Source of the DNA: Akkermansiaceae bacterium | GTDB taxonomy: Bacteria; Verrucomicrobiota; Verrucomicrobiia; Verrucomicrobiales; Akkermansiaceae | Length of the DNA: 17,745 bases | NCBI GenBank assembly: GCA_023300205.1 | Contig: JALZVD010000065.1 | Span: forward strand, 1 to 17,745 | Reading direction: 5' to 3' | Part shown: positions 1 to 6,382 of the stretch, piece by piece | How the letters are laid out: every line of letters begins with the position of its first letter | How positions within the stretch are numbered: the stretch's first letter is position 1 | The notes under the pieces: model-generated | What the model was told of the DNA's origin: nothing | The model's database searches: none | What the model saw: the letters and a program-made list of their open reading frames with translations, nothing else | Position numbers and translations under genes: made by a program

Positions 1-15
1 AAGGAGATGGAAACC

Positions 16-243
16 ATGAAATATTACCTAGAAGACAGAGAAGTAGACATTAGTAGTTTTGAATACGAAGTAGATATGGAAGGATATCCTACTGTTATAT
101 CAGCTGAATTTTCCGATGGATTGGATTATTTAACTGCATCAGAGATACAAGAAGTTATTGGTCATTATGGACTACCGCAAGAAGCTTTCGAAATCGTAGG
201 ACTAGAAAGCGAAGCGTTAACACTAGAAGAGAGGAACAGATGA
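16..243 (+). CDS. Small acidic phage protein, function unknown
   Basis: A 75-residue acidic protein that I do not recognise. An in-frame ATG at 7 abuts the AAGGAG Shine-Dalgarno sequence at 1-6, which leaves no spacing. The ATG at 16 has a usable 9-nt spacing, so it is preferred. Composition is rich in Glu and Asp, with no Cys pairs and no membrane segment. A short helical stretch (TASEIQEVIGHYGL) lies near the middle. The stop overlaps the next start (ATGA at 240-243), so the two genes are probably translationally coupled. It is the first of a run of small genes that continues to the terminase. The strong ribosome site and tight packing support a real gene, but nothing indicates a function. 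Confidence 0.7.
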   Translation: MKYYLEDREVDISSFEYEVDMEGYPTVISAEFSDGLDYLTASEIQEVIGHYGLPQEAFEIVGLESEALTLEERNR

Positions 244-425
244 AATTTTTATGCACATGTAAAAAAGAAACTAGCTCTAATAACAAGCATTGCGTTCAGC
301 GAGAAGTTGAAGTTGACAAAGAAGATAAGTGTCTAGATTGTGGACACTATGCATTTGCTGTTGGTAGAGATAAGACTCACCTATTTAAGTCTCAAGAAGA
401 ATTGGATTCAGAATGGGATTTCTAA
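240..425 (+). CDS. Small cysteine-rich putative metal-binding protein
   Basis: A 61-residue protein with CTC near the N-terminus, a further Cys in the middle (KHCVQ) and a CLDC pair followed by GHYAFAVG. Four or more such cysteines in a protein this short suggest a zinc knuckle or ribbon, although spacing is not that of a family I can name. GAGAGGAA at 228-235 is a good ribosome site for the ATG at 240. The start overlaps the previous stop by ATGA, and the 3' end overlaps the next small gene by 13 nt. Function is unknown. Small zinc-binding proteins are common in phage accessory regions. Confidence 0.65.
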   Translation: MKFLCTCKKETSSNNKHCVQREVEVDKEDKCLDCGHYAFAVGRDKTHLFKSQEELDSEWDF

Positions 426-562
426 TAAAAAGTTATGTACTATTGTTTACAGGGTTTAGCATCCTTTTGCATTCAATAGGTAAGGGCGGAACTGAGGAAA
501 TCTTTTATCAATTCTTAGCATTGGGATGCTTCTTGCAAGTAGTCCTACTAAAAAAGGAATAG
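413..562 (+). CDS. Small two-helix membrane protein
   Basis: An open frame of 49 residues fills what would otherwise be the gap between 425 and 565. It starts MGFLIKSYVL and ends VVLLKKE. There are two hydrophobic stretches, roughly residues 7-20 and 31-46, separated by a polar loop (HSIGKGGTEE). That is the layout of a small hairpin membrane protein, as in class II holins or superinfection-exclusion proteins. The start lies inside the end of the upstream gene, and a purine-rich AAGAAGAA stretch precedes it. The stop lies 2 nt before the next start. It could be a holin, but no lysin is next to it, so I leave the role open. Length and hydrophobicity pattern are the only evidence. Confidence 0.5.
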   Translation: MGFLIKSYVLLFTGFSILLHSIGKGGTEEIFYQFLALGCFLQVVLLKKE

Positions 563-564
563 AC

Positions 565-780
565 ATGAGTTGGGATCAAGACGACATGAATGGGTGGTTT
601 GATATACAAGATGACCTTTTCGAAAAAGAGCGTAAGAAAGTAGAAGAAACTTACGATACCGAATGCGTGTGCGACATAATATCGATGATGCGAGTAGGAT
701 GTAAGTGTGGTGCGATAGAAGAAGAGAGACGTAAACAAAAGGATGAAGAAGATGAAAAATCAAAGTTACGAAATTTATAA
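565..780 (+). CDS. Small charged protein with two CxC motifs
   Basis: A 71-residue highly charged protein. The frame is open from an ATG at 526, but that lies inside the preceding membrane-protein ORF and has no ribosome site. The ATG at 565 follows AAAGGA with good spacing and is chosen. The middle contains CVC and, 11 residues later, CKCG, a possible four-Cys metal site. The flanks are rich in Glu and Lys (KERKKVEE, EEERRKQKDEEDEK), suggesting helices. The 3' end overlaps the next gene. I do not recognise the family. Confidence 0.65.
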   Translation: MSWDQDDMNGWFDIQDDLFEKERKKVEETYDTECVCDIISMMRVGCKCGAIEEERRKQKDEEDEKSKLRNL

Positions 781-976
781 ATCTCAAAACAGAGAGCAAA
801 GCTTTTGCGTTCTAATTGGTAAGGATGGGAATGTTTACTCTCAAGTAGTTAATGAGTTTAAGTTAATTACTCAAAATGAATTGAAAACTTTAATTGTCGA
901 TTACGATTTAAAACTAGTAGGATACTGTAGATATATATTAGACTATGGGTTCTCATTAATTGGAGGTATGGAATGA
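752..976 (+). CDS. Small hypothetical phage protein
   Basis: A 74-residue protein (MKNQSYEIYKSQ...). An upstream in-frame ATG at 743 would add three residues but directly abuts its AAGG. The ATG at 752 has AAGG about 9 nt upstream, so it is marginally preferred. The sequence alternates beta-like and helical segments (CVLIGKDGNVYSQVV, then QNELKTLIVDYDLKLVG) with no Cys pairs and no membrane segment. It overlaps both neighbours, including ATGA with the next gene at 973. Function is unknown. Confidence 0.6.
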   Translation: MKNQSYEIYKSQNREQSFCVLIGKDGNVYSQVVNEFKLITQNELKTLIVDYDLKLVGYCRYILDYGFSLIGGME

Positions 977-1155
977 GTGCTTTAAAATTTCCTGGTACAG
1001 GATTTAAAGATGGTGATGATGGAGAATTTTCAGAAGAAGTAACTTATTCCTTGCGTTTAGTTTCAAATGGGTATATACTAGATACAGACGAAGAGACAAT
1101 GGTGTTTCTTACTTATCAGGAACTAGAAAAATGCTTAAAATCATTATTATCTTAA
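973..1155 (+). CDS. Small hypothetical phage protein
   Basis: A 60-residue acidic protein with a GGAGG ribosome site at about 962-966 and an ATGA overlap with the gene before it. It has the look of small single-domain phage proteins with a beta-hairpin (VTYSLRLVSNGYILD) followed by a C-terminal helix (TYQELEKCLKSLLS). I cannot name the family. Its last 25 nt overlap the start of the lipoprotein gene at 1131 in another frame, so expression of the two is probably coupled. Confidence 0.65.
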   Translation: MSALKFPGTGFKDGDDGEFSEEVTYSLRLVSNGYILDTDEETMVFLTYQELEKCLKSLLS

Positions 1156-1598
1156 TTACTTTAATTTCTTGTGTTGAGCAAATTCCAGTAAATACTACAA
1201 GAGATATAGACTTAGAGTTAATTGAGTTTGTATCTTTTGCTGAATATGAGTTAGATGTTCATATAGATTATCCCATTGTTTTTGGTGAGATAGAAGAAAA
1301 CGTAGGTCAACAGGTTTTAGGTCAATGTAGATCTAGAGGTGGAGAACCTATTCACATATATATCAATGAAGATAGATGGGATAGACTGAGTTACAATCAA
1401 AAGCAAATATTAATACTACACGAAATAGGTCATTGTAGTTTCGATTTAGATCATGAACATAGTAATATCATAGACTTAGGTGAGACATTTACTTGTCCGC
1501 AATTCATAATGCAAGAACATGCATTCAATTGGAACATAGCTGATACTTGTTATGAGAATAACATGGACTTTTATATCGACCAAATTAGAAACATATAA
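1131..1598 (+). CDS. Predicted lipoprotein with metzincin-like zinc protease motif
   Basis: A 155-residue protein with a short signal peptide (MLKIIIILIT) and lipobox LISC, so Cys14 would be the lipidated residue and the mature protein would sit on a membrane outside the cytoplasm. Residues 97-107 read HEIGHCSFDLD. His97, Glu98 and His101 form the HExxH zinc and catalytic motif, and Asp107 sits where the third metzincin ligand (His or Asp) is expected. The usual Gly of that motif is Phe. About 20 residues later FIM (Met127) is in a plausible place for the Met-turn. Four cysteines in the mature part could form disulfides. AGGAA at about 1118-1122 is its ribosome site. Known metzincins are zinc peptidases. 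The target here, whether host envelope, exclusion of other phages or lysis, is not shown. Confidence 0.75.
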   Translation: MLKIIIILITLISCVEQIPVNTTRDIDLELIEFVSFAEYELDVHIDYPIVFGEIEENVGQQVLGQCRSRGGEPIHIYINEDRWDRLSYNQKQILILHEIGHCSFDLDHEHSNIIDLGETFTCPQFIMQEHAFNWNIADTCYENNMDFYIDQIRNI

Positions 1599-1611
1599 TA
1601 GGATATAATAC

Positions 1612-1752
1612 ATGAGAAATAGAAATACAGTAATGATCATGTTAGTGTTAACTTTGTTGGGACTAGGAGGATGTGCCTTCAATAAAACGCTAGGACAATT
1701 AGAGAAAATTAGTAACCAAATATCTATTATTGATGGAGTAGGTAGTAAATGA
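1612..1752 (+). CDS. Very small predicted lipoprotein
   Basis: An ORF of 46 residues. It has a basic N-terminus (MRNRN), a hydrophobic core (TVMIMLVLTLLGL) and lipobox LGGC with Cys21. The mature part is only 26 residues (CAFNKTLGQLEKISNQ...). AGGA at 1600-1603 serves the ATG at 1612, and the stop overlaps the next start (ATGA at 1749). Small phage lipoproteins include o-spanins (Rz1 type), but this one lacks the proline-rich linker usual in Rz1 and is not nested in an i-spanin gene. A spanin role is therefore only a possibility. Lipid attachment is the well-supported part. Confidence 0.7.
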   Translation: MRNRNTVMIMLVLTLLGLGGCAFNKTLGQLEKISNQISIIDGVGSK

Positions 1753-1949
1753 AATGCGACAAATGTGACAAGAAAACAGAAGAAGTTCATACAAAAAGTG
1801 AATATAATGATTTGACAATAACTGACGTTCAACGTGCTAATCAGAAGAAACACTTAGAAAACAAATGGTTATGCTCATCATGCTGGAATAAGACAGTAAT
1901 TAAATACGACTTACCAGTATATGAGATTCATAATGAACAAGAGAAATAA
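1749..1949 (+). CDS. Small zinc-ribbon-like protein
   Basis: A 66-residue protein with CDKC at residues 3-6 and CSSC at about 42-45, the paired CxxC spacing of a zinc ribbon. The region between is polar and helical. It overlaps the lipoprotein gene by ATGA, and GGAG at 1735-1738 is a plausible ribosome site. Such proteins may bind nucleic acid or partner proteins. No family is recognised, and the function is not implied by the neighbours. Confidence 0.65.
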   Translation: MKCDKCDKKTEEVHTKSEYNDLTITDVQRANQKKHLENKWLCSSCWNKTVIKYDLPVYEIHNEQEK

Positions 1950-2175
1950 AGTCTTTCTATTCGTAATATTATTCCAACTTATTGGAAATCTATATATAAT
2001 TAAGAAATATACAACAGGTCAACGTAAATATCAACATGCAATTAATATGATAGAAATATTAGTATTCAATTTACAGAATGCATGGAGAGAAAATGGAAGA
2101 CTTAAATATTGTATCGTTAATCCAACAGAGATCGAAAATTGCCAAGAGAGAAAGTCAATTACTAAAGGGAAGTAG
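1933..2175 (+). CDS. Small single-pass membrane protein
   Basis: An 80-residue protein beginning MNKRNKVFLFVILFQLIGNLY, a basic N-terminus followed by about 18 hydrophobic residues, which reads as a signal anchor. The remainder is polar with a single Cys pair region (KYCIVNPTEIENC). An in-frame ATG at 1921 would add four residues but has no ribosome site. Neither start has a strong one. The 3' 83 nt overlap the next gene in another frame. An N-terminal anchor plus polar domain is the shape of an i-spanin, yet no clear long coiled coil is visible. Function unknown. Confidence 0.5.
   Translation: MNKRNKVFLFVILFQLIGNLYIIKKYTTGQRKYQHAINMIEILVFNLQNAWRENGRLKYCIVNPTEIENCQERKSITKGK
2043..2065 (+). 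promoter_or_regulatory. Possible copy of the TAATATGAT element, inside a coding region
   Basis: The exact 9-mer TAATATGAT occurs here, about 42 nt upstream of the gene starting at 2093. The downstream half (AGAA then ATAT) fits the element less well than the copies at gene boundaries. Because it lies within the membrane-protein gene, coding constraint could explain it. Listed as a weak candidate. Confidence 0.25.
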
Positions 2176-2338
2176 AAATAATAGAGGAGATGGAACTATC
2201 TTCATTATGCTTCACCAACAAAGAATCAAACTAGACATTCTAATTCTAGACGAACTAAACAAAATTGAAGATAAAGATACTAGAGATAAACTAGCTAAAT
2301 TATTAAACAACTCACCAGCATCGGTTTTAAAATTTTAA
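2093..2338 (+). CDS. Hypothetical protein upstream of terminase
   Basis: An 81-residue protein. The frame is open from an ATG at 2078, but the ATG at 2093 has GGAGAG at 2084-2089 just upstream and is preferred. It is basic in the first third (QQRSKIAKRESQLLKGSRNN) and helical with charged residues in the second half (ILDELNKIEDKDTRDKLAKLL). The gene overlaps the previous one by 83 nt, unusually long for this window. A small terminase subunit usually sits near this position, but this protein shows no clear helix-turn-helix and I do not assign it. Function unknown. Confidence 0.55.
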   Translation: MEDLNIVSLIQQRSKIAKRESQLLKGSRNNRGDGTIFIMLHQQRIKLDILILDELNKIEDKDTRDKLAKLLNNSPASVLKF

Positions 2339-2347
2339 GGAGATCCC

Positions 2348-2566
2348 ATGGAAATTAGCAACTTAGATTCGAAAAGAACAATTAAAGAGAAATTAGAGAG
2401 AATTCTAGAAAGTAAGAATTTTATGTTAGCATACGAAAGAGACGACGGAAGTCTAGGAACTCTATGTACTGCAAATATGACAGAGACTACATTCATGCTG
2501 AAAGTTTTAGAATACCTATACGTAACTTCTCCTATCGCAATGTCTTCTACTCATTTGGAAGATTAA
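2348..2566 (+). CDS. Hypothetical protein coupled to terminase
   Basis: A 72-residue protein with a strong AAGGAGAT ribosome site at 2336-2343. An N-terminal helix (KRTIKEKLERILESKN) is followed by a likely beta strand and a second helix (TTFMLKVLEYLYV). Its TAA shares its last base with the ATG of the large terminase (TAATG at 2564-2568), indicating translational coupling. Position immediately before the large terminase is where the small terminase subunit often lies, but the sequence lacks a recognisable DNA-binding domain and is short for that family. I leave it as unknown. Confidence 0.65.
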   Translation: MEISNLDSKRTIKEKLERILESKNFMLAYERDDGSLGTLCTANMTETTFMLKVLEYLYVTSPIAMSSTHLED

Positions 2567-3813
2567 TGAGTGCTCATGACGTTGAACTATTAAAGTATCA
2601 GATACAAGCATTAACCTCTCCATCTAGAGAGACTGGAATGATTGCAGGTATTGGAACAGGAAAATCCTTCACTGCAGCTATGTTCACAATAAAGATGTGT
2701 TTCGAAAATCCTAAGTCCAAGGGCTTCATTGGAGCACCGACTTTCTCAGTATTAATGAATGCTACAGTATCGACACTAATATCAGTACTAGATACCTACT
2801 CAATTCCCTACACAGCCGTTCTAAGCGGTTCTAGTAAACATATTAAGATTAATGGGGTTAGGGTATACCTTTATTCCATGGACAACTACGAGATGATTAG
2901 GGGTATAGAAATAGGTTGGGGAATAGTGGATGAGGCGGCATTCTGTAAGCAAGAAGCTATCAAAGTCTTACAAGGTCGTTTGAGACATAAAGCTGGACCA
3001 CATCAACTGCTATATATTAGTTCTCCTAATGGATATAATTGGATGTATGATATGTTTGGTGATTATCAAACTAAGAGAGCAGACAATAGATATAATCTAA
3101 TTCAAGCTAAGACTAAAGATAATATATTCCTTCCTGATGGATATTACGAATCTCTAGTAGACTCGTATGGCGGAGAAGATTCTTCATTAGCCAAGCAGGA
3201 GCTTTTTGGTAAGTTTGTTAATATGTTCTCTGGAGCAATATATTGGGGTTTCAAAAGAGATCTAAATACTCAAGACGATTTAAAGCTAGATCCTAAGTAC
3301 CCTGTATATGTCGGAATGGATTTCAACATAGACCAGATGAATGCTGTGCTAATGCAGAATATTGGCAAGAAGCTATATGTATGCGAGAGAATACAACTAA
3401 CAGACACTGGTGCTAACACTTACGATATGGCTAAACACCTTGTGGATAATTATCAAGGTAAATACGATTTAAGGGTTATACCAGATAGCACTGGTAAGGC
3501 AAGAAAAACATCTAGCGTTTCATCTGCCTCAGATATTGAGATATTGAGACAGCAAGGACTTAAGGTCGAATTCACTAAGAATCCATTTATTAGAGATAGA
3601 CAGAATAGTGTTAACATCCAATTCAAAGCTGGGTATCTAGTTATAAATTCTAAGTTGAAAGATCTTATTAAAGAGATTGAGACTCTAGCAGCGCGAGACA
3701 AAGAAGGTCAAATCTCCCATGCAGCTGTTGCAATGGGTTACGTTGTTTGGCATGTATCTCCAACTAAACGAATTTATAGAAGAAATACGCCTTCAGGTTC
3801 GATTCAACTTTAA
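2566..3813 (+). CDS. terL: Terminase large subunit (packaging ATPase and nuclease)
   Basis: A 415-residue terminase motor that would pump DNA into the prohead and cut the concatemer. The ATPase domain has Walker A GIGTGKS at residues 28-34 and Walker B GIVDEAAF with Asp122-Glu123. The RNase H-like nuclease domain has its first Asp in VGMDFN (Asp252), the second in IPDSTG (Asp307), and the end motif SHAAVAMGY at about 384-392. In many relatives that last motif reads like HxSDALGY, with an Asp. Here the aligned residue is Val388. An open frame extends upstream to 2464, but those 34 codons overlap the preceding gene. The ATG at 2566 has GGAAG upstream and a TAATG junction, so it is chosen. The motif set and the portal gene downstream make the call firm. 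Confidence 0.93.
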   Translation: MSAHDVELLKYQIQALTSPSRETGMIAGIGTGKSFTAAMFTIKMCFENPKSKGFIGAPTFSVLMNATVSTLISVLDTYSIPYTAVLSGSSKHIKINGVRVYLYSMDNYEMIRGIEIGWGIVDEAAFCKQEAIKVLQGRLRHKAGPHQLLYISSPNGYNWMYDMFGDYQTKRADNRYNLIQAKTKDNIFLPDGYYESLVDSYGGEDSSLAKQELFGKFVNMFSGAIYWGFKRDLNTQDDLKLDPKYPVYVGMDFNIDQMNAVLMQNIGKKLYVCERIQLTDTGANTYDMAKHLVDNYQGKYDLRVIPDSTGKARKTSSVSSASDIEILRQQGLKVEFTKNPFIRDRQNSVNIQFKAGYLVINSKLKDLIKEIETLAARDKEGQISHAAVAMGYVVWHVSPTKRIYRRNTPSGSIQL

Positions 3814-3815
3814 TT

Positions 3816-3838
3816 TAATATGATAGTTTATAGTGAGG
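3816..3838 (+). promoter_or_regulatory. T7-promoter-like element upstream of the portal gene
   Basis: TAATATGAT, then AGTT, then TATAGTGAG. Compared position by position with the T7 consensus TAATACGACTCACTATAG, the outer TAATA, the GA, the TATA block and the following G match. Two C-to-T changes and the four-base spacer differ. It starts 3 nt after the terL stop codon. No TTGACA-like -35 is seen at 16-18 nt upstream of TATGAT. A start at 3833 would leave a leader of only 10 nt. TATGAT could alternatively be a sigma70-type -10. Confidence 0.5.
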
Positions 3839-3842
3839 AATT

Positions 3843-5549
3843 ATGGAATTATTCGACAAAATACCTGAAATTATTAAGTTCATTAGCGATGAAGCTACTA
3901 GAATAGAGCGAGCTAAAAATAAATTAACAATATATGAAGGGGAATTATTGCCTTTCGTAGAGACTGCATTAAGGAACGAATTGAGTTCTTCTGCATTCGA
4001 GAGAGCTAGGAAACGAATAGCTCCTATCAACTTCTTACCTAAAGTTATCAATAAGTTATCCACATTATACAATGCTGGAATCACTAGAACATTGAAGACT
4101 GAGAATGATAGTAACAAGGACATCTTGGACTATTACGTAGAGTCTCTTAATGTTAATAACTCTGGAAGAATTAGTAATCAACAAACAAACTTGAACAAGT
4201 ATTCTGCTTGGGAAATCTACATAAGTGGAGATAATACTCCTAAATTGAGAATATTACCAGCCCATCAATTCTTAGTATACTCTGACGATATAGAAGATCC
4301 TACACACCCAACTGTATTCATTAAGTTGTTAGGTTTCTTCAACAAAGATACTGGACTAATTGACGAAAATACTGAAAGAAGAATTACTAGAAATGTTGCA
4401 ATATATAAATTATTTACTAATGATGAAATCTTAGTGGTTGATTCTGATGGCGAAATTAGATCGGAATTTATGCAACAAAATCCTGAAGGCGTGAATCCTT
4501 ATGGAGTAATACCTTTCGTATATATTAGAAAATCAGATCATTCTCTTCTTCCTTATGAAGATACTTCTGATATTCCTATGATAACTTTAATTCCTTTACT
4601 ACTTACAGATCTAAATTATGCCACTCAGTTTATGAGTCATAGTATTATATATGCGATCGATGCTGAACTAAATAATCCCAGTGGTAATCCTGATTCAATT
4701 TGGATGATTAAGTCTGATATCAATCCTGATGGAGAAACTACATCAAGTGCTAAGATCGGAACTATTAAACCTGAAGTTGATATTGATAAAGTTATAACAT
4801 TAATTCAAACTCAACTAGCATTATGGTTAGACTCTAAAGACATTAAAGCTCAGTCTGTTGGTAGTTTAGAATCTTCTAACCTAGCATCTGGTATCTCGAA
4901 GATGATAGATGAAGGCGATACTACACAATCTATTAAGACACAAATGGAAGTATACAGAAAAGCGGAATATGAACTATTCGAAAAGTTAGGTATTATTCAT
5001 AACGTATGGGTAGATCAAGGTCTACTTTCTGGAACAGAGATTAACAAAAGAGTCATCGACACATTAGAAGTAAATACCTCTTTCGAAGAACCAGCAGTAA
5101 TTGTTAATGAGAAAGAAAGATTAGAAACTATAATGATTAAAGAAGAAGCTGGATATACTTCTCATAAGAGAGCTATCATGGAAGCTAATCCAGATCTTGA
5201 TACATCAGAGTTAGATCAGTTAAATGAAGAGATAGAAGAAGAAGGAAATATGAATAGAACCTTCACTCTATTGTCTGATGAAGATGAGGAAGAGTCTAAC
5301 ACTGAAGTAAATACTGGTGAAGCAGTAGATCAAGAAACTTTAAAAGAATTAAGTTTAAATGGAGCACAAGTTACTGCATTAATTAAGGTTGTTGAAGAGT
5401 TTAAAAGAGGAACTCTAGACAGAGAAGGTGCTATAGCATTAATAACTACAGCATTTCCAATTGAGGAAACTAAAGCTAACGATATATTAGGAGAAGATAA
5501 TGGACTTATTACCGAAGAAGAAGAAACGAACTTACAAGAAGAAAACTAA
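3843..5549 (+). CDS. Portal protein
   Basis: A 568-residue portal, the dodecameric ring at the capsid vertex through which terminase packs DNA and to which the neck attaches. Size, position right after terL and the N-terminal signature (RIAPINFLPKVINKLSTLYN, about residues 57-76) match SPP1-type portals, which often begin with an R-xx-P-IN-xx-PK-xx-xK-x-S-xx-Y pattern. The C-terminal part has an acidic, probably flexible stretch (about 455-500) and then a small helical domain (NGAQVTALIKVVEEFKRG through AFPIEETKANDILG). That domain resembles one I recall at the ends of many portals. GAGG at 3835-3838 is the ribosome site. The last 50 nt overlap the next gene. Confidence 0.88.
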   Translation: MELFDKIPEIIKFISDEATRIERAKNKLTIYEGELLPFVETALRNELSSSAFERARKRIAPINFLPKVINKLSTLYNAGITRTLKTENDSNKDILDYYVESLNVNNSGRISNQQTNLNKYSAWEIYISGDNTPKLRILPAHQFLVYSDDIEDPTHPTVFIKLLGFFNKDTGLIDENTERRITRNVAIYKLFTNDEILVVDSDGEIRSEFMQQNPEGVNPYGVIPFVYIRKSDHSLLPYEDTSDIPMITLIPLLLTDLNYATQFMSHSIIYAIDAELNNPSGNPDSIWMIKSDINPDGETTSSAKIGTIKPEVDIDKVITLIQTQLALWLDSKDIKAQSVGSLESSNLASGISKMIDEGDTTQSIKTQMEVYRKAEYELFEKLGIIHNVWVDQGLLSGTEINKRVIDTLEVNTSFEEPAVIVNEKERLETIMIKEEAGYTSHKRAIMEANPDLDTSELDQLNEEIEEEGNMNRTFTLLSDEDEEESNTEVNTGEAVDQETLKELSLNGAQVTALIKVVEEFKRGTLDREGAIALITTAFPIEETKANDILGEDNGLITEEEETNLQEEN

Positions 5550-5754
5550 GAAGACTGAAGAGACTCTAATAATTGAGACTCCGAAGAAACCTGAGTTACC
5601 TGAGACTCCACCGCATAAAGGAAAAGATCCTGTGGCTTGGAAGAATTGGTATAAGCAAACTATTAAAAACATGATTAATGATGATGTATCTTTAGATGAT
5701 ATCGCTAAGAAATTAAACATCAAATTAACTAGTGTAAACTATTTCTTAAAGTAA
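5500..5754 (+). CDS. Lysine-rich small protein with HTH-like C-terminus
   Basis: An 84-residue protein whose first 20 residues are strongly basic (PKKKKRTYKKKTKK), followed by a proline-rich linker (ETPKKPELPETPPHKGKDP) and a helical C-terminus. The end, VSLDDIAKKLNIKLTSVNYFL, reads like a helix-turn-helix of the kind in small DNA-binding proteins. AGGAGA at 5489-5494 gives a good ribosome site. The basic N-terminus is encoded in the same 50 bp that encode the acidic end of the portal (ITEEEETNLQEEN), one reading AAG repeats and the other GAA repeats. DNA binding is plausible, perhaps as a displaced small terminase or a DNA-condensing protein. Neither is proven. Confidence 0.7.
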   Translation: MDLLPKKKKRTYKKKTKKTEETLIIETPKKPELPETPPHKGKDPVAWKNWYKQTIKNMINDDVSLDDIAKKLNIKLTSVNYFLK

Positions 5755-5873
5755 TGGAAGAGCAAGATAAGCAAGAATTGATCAGTGAGTTATTAATCCA
5801 CTGCGCAATGTTAAATGTTGGGGCTTCTCCTGAAGAGATCTACTTAAAACTAGAAGAGATGTTGGCGGAATAA
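5754..5873 (+). CDS. Very small hypothetical protein
   Basis: A 39-residue acidic ORF that exactly fills the space between its neighbours, with TAATG junctions at both ends (5752-5756 and 5871-5875). The sequence is largely helical (MEEQDKQELISELLIHCAML... EEIYLKLEEMLAE). No strong Shine-Dalgarno sequence is visible, so it would rely on coupling to the gene before it. The perfect fit between two genes is the main support. No function can be proposed. Confidence 0.55.
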   Translation: MEEQDKQELISELLIHCAMLNVGASPEEIYLKLEEMLAE

Positions 5874-6382
5874 TGGCGGAAAATCAACAAACATTTACTT
5901 TCTCAGTTCCTCTAGACTTAGATCAAGTTGACAGAGAAGAGATAGGAGAGATGGTTGTAGAGTTTATCGGCAATAGAACTCGTAAGGGTAAAGATGTTAA
6001 CAACCGAAACTTTGCTAAGTACTCGGAATCATACCAAGATTCTAAGGATTTCTCAATAGCTAACAAATCTAGCACTGTCAATCTCACTCAAACTGGGGAC
6101 ATGCTGACCGATATAGAGGTTCTTCAGACTGGAATTACTGGATTCATCACTATTGGATTCCAACCTAATACTGACGAGAATGATAGAGCTGCATGGCAAA
6201 GAAACAATACTAGACCTAATTTCCCTAAGAGGGATTTTCTAGGTATATCACAAAAGGATTTAGATAAGATTGTTAGAATATATAGAGCTAAAGTTCCTGA
6301 AACTAGACAAGCAGATAGAGCTACTAGATCAGCAGCGAATGCTATATTAAACTCTTTTATCAATAATTTATTCAATGGCTAA
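5873..6382 (+). CDS. Virion morphogenesis protein, Mu gpG / HK97 gp10-like (first copy)
   Basis: A 169-residue protein resembling the phage virion morphogenesis (Mu gpG-like) or HK97 gp10-like group, which contribute to the head-tail connection or tail completion. Visible traits are a GKD element followed by FAKYSESY (about 45-55), the NLTQTGDML motif at residues 70-78, a beta segment ending ITIGF, and KRDFLGISQKDLDKIVRIY near the C-terminus. The adjacent gene at 6375 carries a matching NLTQTGEMI motif, so the two look like diverged copies. It starts by TAATG overlap. In lambda-like maps this type lies after the capsid gene. Here both copies come before the scaffold. The family call is moderate, the exact role is inferred. 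Confidence 0.65.
   Translation: MAENQQTFTFSVPLDLDQVDREEIGEMVVEFIGNRTRKGKDVNNRNFAKYSESYQDSKDFSIANKSSTVNLTQTGDMLTDIEVLQTGITGFITIGFQPNTDENDRAAWQRNNTRPNFPKRDFLGISQKDLDKIVRIYRAKVPETRQADRATRSAANAILNSFINNLFNG

Noticed and set aside
1594..1609. Two TATAAT hexamers before the small lipoprotein gene
   Set aside because: In AT-rich DNA these are common. No -35 at 16-18 nt and no match to the longer TAATATGAT element.
2464..2565. Extended N-terminus of the terminase from an ATG at 2464
   Set aside because: It overlaps the coupled upstream gene, has no ribosome site, and the ATG at 2566 has GGAAG plus a TAATG junction.
5515..5530. PKKKKR resembling a eukaryotic nuclear localisation signal
   Set aside because: Likely a by-product of GAA/AAG repeats read in the +1 frame over the portal end. 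A phage has no need for it, and nothing else supports it.
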